From Gemmatimonadaceae bacterium (GTDB lineage Bacteria; Gemmatimonadota; Gemmatimonadetes; Gemmatimonadales; Gemmatimonadaceae): a stretch of 5,478 nt of DNA. The stretch covers positions 1 to 5,478 of the forward strand of contig JANYKY010000473.1 in NCBI GenBank assembly GCA_025357975.1, given 5' to 3'. Positions 1 to 5,478 of this stretch are shown one piece after another; position 1 is the first letter of the stretch; each line of letters begins with the position of its first letter. A model generated the notes under the pieces. It was given only the letters and a program-made list of their open reading frames with translations, did no database searches and was not told the origin of the DNA. The translations under genes were made by a program, and so were the position numbers.

Positions 1-268
1 TCTTCTCGAGTGTCATTCCTGCCGCGAGCGCCTTCTGTGAGCTTTCCTGAATCACAGGACCGTCAGCGATCGGGTCAGAAAACGGAACACCGACTTCGAT
101 CACGTCGGCCCCTTCTGATTCGAGTCCCCGCAATAAATCGAGCGAGGCGGTGGCATTCGGAAATCCGGCTGTCATGTAACAAACGAGAGCTTTACGCTGA
201 CTCGCGCGGAGAAGCGCGAACCTCTGGTCGATTTTGTTAGACGAAATAATCGCCAACGTTGATGCCAT
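1..268 (-). CDS. trpA: Tryptophan synthase alpha chain, N-terminal fragment (3' end beyond window)
   Basis: The first 89 codons of trpA, running off the left edge. TrpA is a (beta/alpha)8 barrel that cleaves indole-3-glycerol phosphate to indole and glyceraldehyde-3-phosphate and channels indole to TrpB. NKIDQRFALLR followed by KALVCYMTAGFP (26-37) is the standard N-terminus. GADVIEVGVPFSDPIADGP (53-71) is the family signature, with catalytic Glu58 and Asp69 equivalent to E. coli Glu49 and Asp60 at the same spacing of 11. ATG 268 gives ten residues before NKIDQRF and overlaps the HD-GYP gene by 32 bp; TTG 256 is an alternative with a 20-bp overlap. No start codon follows that would keep the conserved N-terminus. 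The frame is open to the edge, with no sign of damage. It is the alpha partner of trpB, separated from it by two genes. Confidence 0.95.
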   Translation of the reverse strand, partial: MASTLAIISSNKIDQRFALLRASQRKALVCYMTAGFPNATASLDLLRGLESEGADVIEVGVPFSDPIADGPVIQESSQKALAAGMTLEK

Positions 269-1709
269 ATCTCTCGGGGTCCGCCGTCTTGATGATTGTG
301 CGAGGATAGTCGCCAGAGGCGTGGGTCTGCGCAAGGTCCGCTTCGGGAGCCGGATGAAGCATGTTGCCCTGTGCGTCACTGACGATTTTCACGATCGGTC
401 TCGAGAGCATATTATGGCGCGGATTTGCTGCATACACGATCGCCAGCTCGAACGAATCGAGTACGACGAGCGTGCCCACCGGATAAATCCCGAGCAGGTT
501 GATGAAAGCCTTTACCACAATCTGATCGAGTCCGCGTTTCGGATTGTCCCGCATTTCCTGCAGTACTGAGGACGGCGGATACGGCGTCGTCTGGTACACT
601 CGCCGCGTCGTCGCCGCGTCATATCCGTCGACTACTGCGACAATGCGGCTTGCCATACTCATCGAGCGGGGCCTCAATGGCTTTGGATATCCGCTGAGGT
701 CGACGCGCATGTGGTGCTCGTACGCAACGGTCATCGCGCGATACGATACATCTTCCTGCTGGCCGCGAAGTTGAAAAAGCGCGAGCACGCCAAGCCACGG
801 ATGGGCAGCGATTCGCTGCCATTCTTCTTCCGAAAGTTCTTCCGTCTTGTGAAGAAACCCGAGCGGGACACGGCTCTTGCCCACGTCATGCATGAGAGCG
901 GAAAGCCCCAGATCGAATAACTGAATCTTGGTGAGGCCGAGGCGGCGTCCGAGTGCCACGGCGAAGATGCAGACGTTGACGCTATGCGTGAACGTGTACT
1001 CGTCGTAATCACGAATCGCTGTCAAGCCGATCAGCGAAGTTTCCTCATTCAGAATCTGGTCTACGATTCCCTGCACCACGCGCTTGATTTTCCTGATGCT
1101 CGGAGTACGCCCCATGCGAACCGAGTTGATGACTTCTTTCGTTACTGCAACTGACTGGTTGTATGTCCGCATGGCCGCTTTTTTTGCCTCCTCCGAAAAC
1201 TCCGAATCGTCTTCTTCGATCGGCGCGACGACCTCGATGTTTCTGATATTGGTGCGCACGAGGTGATCCGAGAGTGCACCTAACCGCTCGTACGGAGAGT
1301 CTTCGGATGTCTCGTCGAGCATCGACAGGAACACGAGCCAGTCTCGCATCATCGCGCCGCTGTACACTCGGATCGAGCCGACGCCGGAGGCTTTGCACAG
1401 CCGCAGCCAGTAGCCAATACTCGCGTAGTTAGTGAGGTCCAGTCTCAGCCGGGTTGAATTGAGAAAAAGGAACTCGCCCGAGATGCGGAGATCGAGCTCA
1501 CGCTCGCTTTCCAGAATTTCTTCGCCGAGCTGCGTCAACTCGCCCAGAGTTTTCTGGACGGCGGTGTGCTCGGCTGGGTAGAGCCTGATCGCGCGAAGCG
1601 CTGCATAGAGCGCAATCACGTAATCGCGGCCCCGCCGCCGAAGGTGCGCCGAGCCCGCGCCGCTCAACCCGCCCCCACGAACCTCGCTCCGGCTGACGGA
1701 CTCAGCCAC
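237..1709 (-). CDS. HD-GYP domain protein, probable cyclic-di-GMP phosphodiesterase
   Basis: A 490-residue soluble protein. Residues 27-163 form an N-terminal domain (ALRAIRLYPAEHTAVQKTL and a later predicted beta section) with the same layout as the preceding gene's N-terminus. Residues 165-225 are a charged helical linker. The HD-GYP domain spans about 226-405: YTFTHSVNV (His242), LMHDVGKSRVP (His274, Asp275, Lys278), AAHPWLG (His303), EHHMRVDLSGYP (His332, His333, GYP 340-342) and IVAVVDGYDA (Asp361). All the HD metal ligands I can place are present. The usual HHE reads HHM and DGSGYP reads DLSGYP. Residues 406-490 are a C-terminal extension opening IYPVGTLVVL. The family hydrolyses c-di-GMP to pGpG or GMP. 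There is no receiver domain, so input may come through the N-terminal domain or the HEAT partner. The GTG at 1709 overlaps the upstream stop by 8 bp. Activity on c-di-GMP is inferred, not shown. Confidence 0.92.
   Translation of the reverse strand: MAESVSRSEVRGGGLSGAGSAHLRRRGRDYVIALYAALRAIRLYPAEHTAVQKTLGELTQLGEEILESERELDLRISGEFLFLNSTRLRLDLTNYASIGYWLRLCKASGVGSIRVYSGAMMRDWLVFLSMLDETSEDSPYERLGALSDHLVRTNIRNIEVVAPIEEDDSEFSEEAKKAAMRTYNQSVAVTKEVINSVRMGRTPSIRKIKRVVQGIVDQILNEETSLIGLTAIRDYDEYTFTHSVNVCIFAVALGRRLGLTKIQLFDLGLSALMHDVGKSRVPLGFLHKTEELSEEEWQRIAAHPWLGVLALFQLRGQQEDVSYRAMTVAYEHHMRVDLSGYPKPLRPRSMSMASRIVAVVDGYDAATTRRVYQTTPYPPSSVLQEMRDNPKRGLDQIVVKAFINLLGIYPVGTLVVLDSFELAIVYAANPRHNMLSRPIVKIVSDAQGNMLHPAPEADLAQTHASGDYPRTIIKTADPERYGINVGDYFV
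271..275 (-). promoter_or_regulatory. Candidate ribosome binding site of trpA
   Basis: GAGAG on the minus strand sits two bases before the ATG at 268, inside the end of the HD-GYP coding sequence. The spacing is shorter than ideal. It is the only purine-rich stretch near a plausible trpA start, so it helps choose ATG 268 over the in-frame TTG at 256. Confidence 0.4.
1702..1709 (-). promoter_or_regulatory. 8-bp stop/start overlap, HEAT gene to HD-GYP gene
   Basis: The GTG start of the HD-GYP gene (1709-1707) lies 8 bp inside the end of the HEAT gene, whose TGA is at 1704-1702. A GAGC on the minus strand a few bases upstream is a modest Shine-Dalgarno candidate. The overlap suggests coupled translation and a fixed ratio of the two products. 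The first 28 or so residues after this start are Gly/Arg/Ser-rich, so a slightly later start cannot be excluded. Confidence 0.55.
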
Positions 1710-3390
1710 GAACAGCTCGGCTCACTGCGTTTCTTACCACTACGTCCTTGTCTGCCAGGGCTTTCTGCAATGCGCTCATCGCCATGTCCGTTCCGATCTT
1801 CCCAAGCGCCATCGCTGCGCATGCTCGGAGCTCGCCGTCTTCGCGGCGTCCAAGAAGTCTGCGGGCGTTGAGAATCTCCGCAAGGAATTCAACGCCTTCG
1901 TCGCCGCTCAATGCTCCGTAACTCTCAAAGAACGCCATCTTTTCCGCGAGTGTGCTTTCGCGAAGCAGCCGCGTCCTCATGTGACTCTCGATACCCTGGA
2001 CGCCGGCACGATGGTGTCGGGAACCGAGTACTCGCACAGTTGCGATGCGGATGTCGATATCGTTGTCATGAAGTGCCCGCTCGAGCACCTGAAGCGCGCC
2101 TGGAGAACCGATATCTGAAAGCGCTGCCACTCCGGCGAGTCGAAGCTCTGGAGTGGCGTGGGAGATCGTCCCCGACAGTGCTCCAACCGCAGCGCTCGAC
2201 TTCATCGCTCCGGCCCGCCGAATTGCCTCGTAAGCGACAACCTCATCCGGCGAGGATATCAGCCTGACGAGCTCGGCGGTATGGCTGGCGGCCAGCTTTG
2301 TTCCCGCAGTTTCCAGAAGCAACCGCAGATCGGCATTTCGGGTGCGCCCGATCCATGAGAGGACGGTCTCCAGGGCTTGCGGCTTGATCTGGGCAAACAA
2401 TTCCTGGAGATCAGTCTGTGGTGGCCGGAGAGGCGTGTCCTCGAGAGCTTGCAACAGTTGCTCGAGCGCTTCCTTATCACTCAGACGGTCGGCCAGCTGC
2501 GTGAGTCGCTGGCGCTGACCGAGCAAGAGATCGCGCCCGCGGCCTGCGGCTGTTGCTGCTTCGCGAATCAGGTACGCGGCAGTGGCAAACTGGGCGAGCG
2601 ACAGCATCAGCAGAAAAAGGCCATCGAGAATATTTGCAATCTCTTCGCGAATCTTTGGCTCGGTTTCCTGCTCGTAAGTGTCGAGAAGCGAAGAGATTAC
2701 CCGTGATCGCTGGTCTGTGCCGAAGTCGCGCCGGATTTCCGCCTGGAGGTAGTCAATCTCGGACTCATCCAGGAAATAAAGTGTCGAGTCGTACTCTTCC
2801 ATTCGGGTGATGGATGAGGACGCGACCAACTGAGCTTCGGTCTCGACGTCCATCGGGGAGCTGATTTTTTCCACCTGCTCGCCGCGAACGGAATCGAGCG
2901 GAGAGCCAGTATCCATCGCAAGGTCTACATACCGGTATTGCAGAAAGGCGAAGTCGTGCTCCCAGAGAAGGGTCAGAAGGTCATCGTCTTCTGCTGATGC
3001 CAGGCGGGCGCGCTGCATGAGCATCAAAAGGATGACGAGCTCATCGCCTTCAAATCCGCGCCGGAATGCGATCTCGCGAACTCCGTCCTTGAAAAACATC
3101 CACGGGATGCTGTCCGACGTTCTGTCCGCTTCCTCCAGTACCACCCGCCGAAACCAGCGGAGCTCGCCTTCCGTCACCTGGATCGTAACAGAGTCAGTCT
3201 CTGCCCACACCGGCCGAAATGCTTCGCGGACCGCATCCATCGCCCGCGCGTGCATCGGGTTGTTCGGCATGTACAGCTGGTGCGCGCGCACTGCTTTCGC
3301 GAAGGCGCGCATGAGCTCGCTTACGAGCTCACTCGAAAACGGTGGCTCGATCAGCTCTTCGTCGGTGTCCAGAACGCTCTGTGAGATCAC
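1702..3390 (-). CDS. HEAT-repeat protein with N-terminal domain shared with the downstream HD-GYP protein
   Basis: A 562-residue cytoplasmic-looking protein with no signal peptide; I do not recognise a named gene. Residues 20-157 form an alpha/beta-looking domain with [19 protein letters not shown] near its start, whose layout parallels the N-terminus of the next protein. Residues 160-370 are mostly helical and acidic, with no motif I know; 257-275 is an uncharged, very hydrophobic helix. Residues 371-466 contain about three HEAT/PBS-lyase-like units (for example [18 protein letters not shown] and [10 protein letters not shown]), and another lies at 518-562 ([26 protein letters not shown]). 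Such solenoids are protein-binding scaffolds; no catalytic residues are evident. The GTG start at 3390 is chosen for its 4-bp overlap with trpB. The frame stays open to 3504, but that stretch lies inside trpB and is Arg/His/Gly-rich, like a shadow. The function is unknown; a scaffold or regulator for the HD-GYP partner is an inference. Confidence 0.88.
   Translation of the reverse strand: MISQSVLDTDEELIEPPFSSELVSELMRAFAKAVRAHQLYMPNNPMHARAMDAVREAFRPVWAETDSVTIQVTEGELRWFRRVVLEEADRTSDSIPWMFFKDGVREIAFRRGFEGDELVILLMLMQRARLASAEDDDLLTLLWEHDFAFLQYRYVDLAMDTGSPLDSVRGEQVEKISSPMDVETEAQLVASSSITRMEEYDSTLYFLDESEIDYLQAEIRRDFGTDQRSRVISSLLDTYEQETEPKIREEIANILDGLFLLMLSLAQFATAAYLIREAATAAGRGRDLLLGQRQRLTQLADRLSDKEALEQLLQALEDTPLRPPQTDLQELFAQIKPQALETVLSWIGRTRNADLRLLLETAGTKLAASHTAELVRLISSPDEVVAYEAIRRAGAMKSSAAVGALSGTISHATPELRLAGVAALSDIGSPGALQVLERALHDNDIDIRIATVRVLGSRHHRAGVQGIESHMRTRLLRESTLAEKMAFFESYGALSGDEGVEFLAEILNARRLLGRREDGELRACAAMALGKIGTDMAMSALQKALADKDVVVRNAVSRAVRG
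3387..3390 (-). promoter_or_regulatory. GTGA stop/start overlap, trpB to HEAT gene
   Basis: The four bases GTGA contain the TGA stop of trpB and the GTG start of the next gene, offset by one base. This layout is typical of termination-reinitiation coupling. The preceding Shine-Dalgarno-like sequence is weak (GAG two bases before the GTG), which fits reinitiation by ribosomes finishing trpB rather than strong independent entry. Confidence 0.65.
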
Positions 3391-4598
3391 CGCTCGAGCA
3401 CGCCCATCTCGGTTACCTGAGCCATGTCCTTGTCTCCGCGGCCGCTGATGCAGATGAGAATCGCATCGTTGCTCGTCCATCGGGAAGCATTGCTCGCCAC
3501 CCACGCAATCGCGTGCGAGGTCTCGAGCGCCGGAATTATTCCCTCGAGCTCGCTCAACATCCTGAATCCGCGAAGCGCATCATCGTCGGTTACTGCGACA
3601 TACTCTGCGCGGCCCGAGTCCTTGAGCCACGAATGCTCGGGACCGACGCCGGGGTAGTCGAGGCCGGCCGAGATGGAATGCGCAGGATGCACCTGCCCTT
3701 CGGCGTCCTGAAGCAGATAGCTGAGCGAACCGTGCAGTACTCCCGGCCGCCCACGAAGCAGCGACGCGGAGTGCTCGTCAGATTCGAGCCCGCGGCCGGC
3801 TGCTTCAACGCCGATAAGCTGAACGGCCGCGTCCGCTTCGAATGGATGAAAGATCCCCATCGCATTAGATCCACCGCCGACGCAAGCAATTACGGCTGTC
3901 GGAAGACGGCCAGCCCGCTCGAGCATCTGCTGCCGCGCCTCGCGACCTATGACCGACTGAAATTCACGAACCATTCTCGGATAGGGCGCGGGTCCGACGA
4001 CGGAGCCGATGATATAATAGCTGTCGTTGACGTTCGTGACCCAGTCTCGAATTGCTTCGCTGGTGGCGTCTTTCAATGTCCTGGTGCCACTCGTCACCGG
4101 AACGACCTTGGCACCCATCAGCTTCATCCGGTAGACGTTCAGCGATTGCCGCCGAATGTCCTCTTCTCCCATGTAAACTGTGCAGTCGAGCCCGAATCGA
4201 GCGCAGACCGTCGCGGTCGCAACGCCATGCTGGCCCGCACCCGTTTCGGCGATGATTCTGCGCTTGCCCATTCGCATTGCGAGGAGCGCCTGCCCCACAG
4301 TGTTGTTGATCTTGTGCGCGCCTGTGTGATTGAGATCTTCGCGTTTGAGGAAGACGTTCGTCCCGACTGTCGCCGAAAAACGAGGGGCGTCACTCAGGGG
4401 CGATGGGCGCCCTACGTACGACGACAGCATCTCATCGACTGATTGCACGAAGGCGGGATCCGACATCGCTGTGTCGAATGCAGAATCGAGCTCATCGAGC
4501 GCCGGGATGAGTGTTTCTGGAACGTAGCGGCCGCCGAATGGGCCAAATCGATCGTGCGTCGGGATTGCTGTCATGGCTCGTTGAAGAGAGACGTGCAT
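3387..4598 (-). CDS. trpB: Tryptophan synthase beta chain
   Basis: A 403-residue, full-length PLP enzyme that joins indole to L-serine to make tryptophan, working as an alpha2beta2 complex with TrpA. The N-terminal [13 protein letters not shown] (18-30) is the classic TrpB opening. [15 protein letters not shown] holds the Schiff-base Lys96, and AETGAGQHG (117-125) holds Glu118, equivalent to E. coli Glu109. VGGGSNAMG (240-248) binds the PLP phosphate. [14 protein letters not shown] (307-320) is the usual COMM/beta region, and ISGRGDKD (384-391) supplies Ser386, which contacts the pyridine nitrogen. It is a TrpB1-type chain, so it would be expected to need TrpA. The gene follows trpF by 7 nt, but its partner trpA is not next: two other genes intervene, the first starting within the trpB stop. 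An in-frame ATG at 4574 would remove eight residues and remains possible. Confidence 0.98.
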   Translation of the reverse strand: MHVSLQRAMTAIPTHDRFGPFGGRYVPETLIPALDELDSAFDTAMSDPAFVQSVDEMLSSYVGRPSPLSDAPRFSATVGTNVFLKREDLNHTGAHKINNTVGQALLAMRMGKRRIIAETGAGQHGVATATVCARFGLDCTVYMGEEDIRRQSLNVYRMKLMGAKVVPVTSGTRTLKDATSEAIRDWVTNVNDSYYIIGSVVGPAPYPRMVREFQSVIGREARQQMLERAGRLPTAVIACVGGGSNAMGIFHPFEADAAVQLIGVEAAGRGLESDEHSASLLRGRPGVLHGSLSYLLQDAEGQVHPAHSISAGLDYPGVGPEHSWLKDSGRAEYVAVTDDDALRGFRMLSELEGIIPALETSHAIAWVASNASRWTSNDAILICISGRGDKDMAQVTEMGVLER

Positions 4599-4601
4599 TC
4601 G

Positions 4602-4607
4602 CCTCTC
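4602..4607 (-). promoter_or_regulatory. Ribosome binding site of trpB
   Basis: GAGAGG on the minus strand overlaps the trpF stop codon and lies 3 nt before the ATG at 4598. It is the best Shine-Dalgarno match in the window, although the spacing is short. It favours the 4598 start over the in-frame ATG at 4574, which has only a weak GAG upstream. Its overlap with the trpF stop suggests that TrpF and TrpB translation are coupled. Confidence 0.6.
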
Positions 4608-5256
4608 ATTCTATAGACGCGGAATGCACCGCTTCGGCAAAAGCCCGCATGAGATCGTGGTCCTTTACGCCCGGACTCATCTCGACGCCTGACGACACGT
4701 CGACGAGATCGGGGCGAAGCGAGGCGATGGCGTTGGCAACGTTTGCCGCAGTCAGCCCACCGGCCACAAACACCCGGAGTTTCTTCCTGGCCTCGGCGAC
4801 CGAGCTAGCCATCATGCTCCAATCGAACGTCTGCCCTGTCCCACCTGTCCTGTCCGCTGCGAAGGTGTCGAGAAGTGCAGCATCTGCATGATCACAGGCT
4901 TGAATCAGTGCCTTGTGCGATGCTTTCCCCGGGCCAACCGGTATTACGGCCCAGATCTCTCCCTGAAAAACGCCGCGCAGGTCGGCGAAGAGTGAGAGGC
5001 ACGACGCGCCATGAAGCTGAATCGCGTCCAGTTGAACCCTCGCGGTTATCGCCACGATCTCGTCAATGGTCCGGGAAGCGAAAACACCAACGCGTTTTAC
5101 GTTCGGGCCCACCGCGTCAAGAATCTCATTTGCCAGCGCAGTCGTGACTTGACGCGGGCTGGCAGCAAAAATTACCCCTGCATGAGAAGCCCCGAGCTGC
5201 GCCGCGTAGCTTGCGTCCTCCGGCCGCGTCAGGCCGCAAAATTTGACTGAAGTCAT
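4606..5256 (-). CDS. trpF: Phosphoribosylanthranilate isomerase
   Basis: A 216-residue stand-alone TrpF of normal family length. It catalyses the Amadori rearrangement of N-(5-phosphoribosyl)anthranilate to CdRP in the cytoplasm. The N-terminus [12 protein letters not shown] is the family signature and carries the general-base Cys7. LLDTF (Asp130) matches the general-acid aspartate. GGTGQTFDW (138-146), VAGGL (164-168) and VDVSSGVE (185-192) with PGVKD (195-199) are the phosphate-binding and barrel-closing motifs. The ATG at 5256 is chosen because it puts Cys7 in its usual place. The open frame runs upstream to 5367, but that extension would lie mostly inside trpC and is basic and unlike TrpF. 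The Shine-Dalgarno sequence is poor: an AGG directly abuts the ATG. The 25-nt gap from trpC and the 7-nt gap to trpB indicate one transcript. Confidence 0.97.
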   Translation of the reverse strand: MTSVKFCGLTRPEDASYAAQLGASHAGVIFAASPRQVTTALANEILDAVGPNVKRVGVFASRTIDEIVAITARVQLDAIQLHGASCLSLFADLRGVFQGEIWAVIPVGPGKASHKALIQACDHADAALLDTFAADRTGGTGQTFDWSMMASSVAEARKKLRVFVAGGLTAANVANAIASLRPDLVDVSSGVEMSPGVKDHDLMRAFAEAVHSASIE

Positions 5257-5281
5257 CCTGGATTTGCTGGCGCCTGACGCA

Positions 5282-5478
5282 TCAGCGCCGGTTCCGAATT
5301 CGCGGAACACCCGAGAGAGCGGCGACTGCAGCCCGGGGGTCGCCGGACGCGGACAACGACGAGCCAATCAAGACTGCATCAGCCCCGGCTGCTGCAGCTT
5401 CCGAAACATCATCTGATGTTGAGTAGCCGCTTTCCGCGATCGCCACGCAGTGACGGGGCACCAGCGGCAAAATTCGCG
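5282..5478 (-). CDS. trpC: Indole-3-glycerol phosphate synthase, C-terminal fragment (5' end beyond window)
   Basis: This is the last 64 complete codons of a gene that enters from the right edge. The enzyme is a (beta/alpha)8 barrel that closes the ring of CdRP to form indole-3-glycerol phosphate, the step between TrpF and TrpA. Visible landmarks are AESGYS, which matches the conserved ESG of beta-strand 7 (the Glu and Ser that act on the substrate), and GADAVLIGSSL, which matches the beta-8 phosphate-binding loop; the GSS form occurs in archaeal IGPS where many bacteria have GEA or GES. The tail GDPRAAVAAL is the usual last helix, followed by a basic end (RIRNRR). It stops with TGA 25 nt before trpF and in a different frame, so this is not a trpCF fusion. 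The identity is supported by both the motifs and the neighbouring trp genes. The N-terminal catalytic lysines cannot be checked here. Confidence 0.93.
   Translation of the reverse strand, partial: RILPLVPRHCVAIAESGYSTSDDVSEAAAAGADAVLIGSSLSASGDPRAAVAALSGVPRIRNRR

Noticed and set aside
237..3390. The HEAT/HD-GYP pair as a recent mobile insertion or a defence island
   Set aside because: There are no transposase or integrase remnants, terminal repeats or duplications. The junctions are exact start/stop overlaps, and GC content and codon style look like those of the trp genes by eye. No nuclease, protease or toxin motif is present.
3391..3504. Upstream extension of the HEAT gene to a start at 3504
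   Set aside because: It would lie wholly inside trpB and the residues are Arg/His/Gly-rich and unlike the acidic, helical protein that follows. The GTG at the trpB stop is a better start.
3342..4442. A 366-codon open frame on the plus strand, opposite trpB
   Set aside because: It lies almost entirely antisense to trpB, which is unmistakable by motif. The translation is rich in Arg, His and Cys with no recognisable domain, as expected for the complement of a GC-rich, codon-biased gene.
5257..5281. Possible fused trpC-trpF gene, or a frameshifted fusion
   Set aside because: trpC ends with a TGA after a normal C-terminus, and trpF begins 25 nt later in another frame with its own complete N-terminus. 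These are two genes.
5257..5281. GGCGCC palindrome in the trpC-trpF spacer as a hairpin or terminator
   Set aside because: It is a six-base self-complementary site with no loop, no longer stem and no T-run. It could not act as an intrinsic terminator.
5257..5367. N-terminal extension of trpF to 253 residues
   Set aside because: The extra 37 residues lie mostly inside the trpC end and look like an out-of-frame shadow (Arg/Pro/Ser-rich). TrpF proteins begin just before the V-K-x-C-G-L motif, which fits ATG 5256.

Overview
This window is one compact minus-strand gene cluster that reads from the right edge to the left edge. It is the distal part of a tryptophan biosynthesis operon with two unrelated genes lodged inside it. 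In transcription order the genes are: the 3' end of trpC (indole-3-glycerol phosphate synthase), trpF (phosphoribosylanthranilate isomerase), trpB (tryptophan synthase beta), a HEAT-repeat protein of 562 aa, an HD-GYP domain protein of 490 aa, and the 5' end of trpA (tryptophan synthase alpha). Every base belongs to a gene except for spacers of 25 nt (trpC-trpF) and 7 nt (trpF-trpB). The last three junctions all overlap, by 4, 8 and about 32 bp. I see no terminator, internal promoter, RNA gene, mobile element or CRISPR array. The operon promoter and any attenuator would lie beyond the right edge.

The metabolic logic is clear. TrpF and TrpC make indole-3-glycerol phosphate from phosphoribosylanthranilate. 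TrpA splits this to indole, and TrpB condenses indole with serine to give tryptophan. The visible catalytic residues of all four enzymes are intact. trpC and trpF are separate genes, unlike the fused enterobacterial trpCF.

The unusual part is the roughly 3.15 kb pair of genes between trpB and trpA, whose products normally form one complex and whose genes are usually adjacent. One product is an alpha-solenoid (HEAT) protein and the other looks like a cyclic-di-GMP phosphodiesterase. By eye, the two share an N-terminal domain of about 140 residues with the same layout, so they probably form a functional pair derived in part from a common ancestor. Both start with GTG inside the end of the preceding gene, which points to translational coupling with the trp genes.

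The organism is a bacterium with moderately high GC. The split trpC/trpF and the HEAT/HD-GYP pair inside a trp operon make me think of Gemmatimonadota or a similar soil or environmental lineage. This is a low-confidence inference from gene order and protein style, not something the sequence proves.
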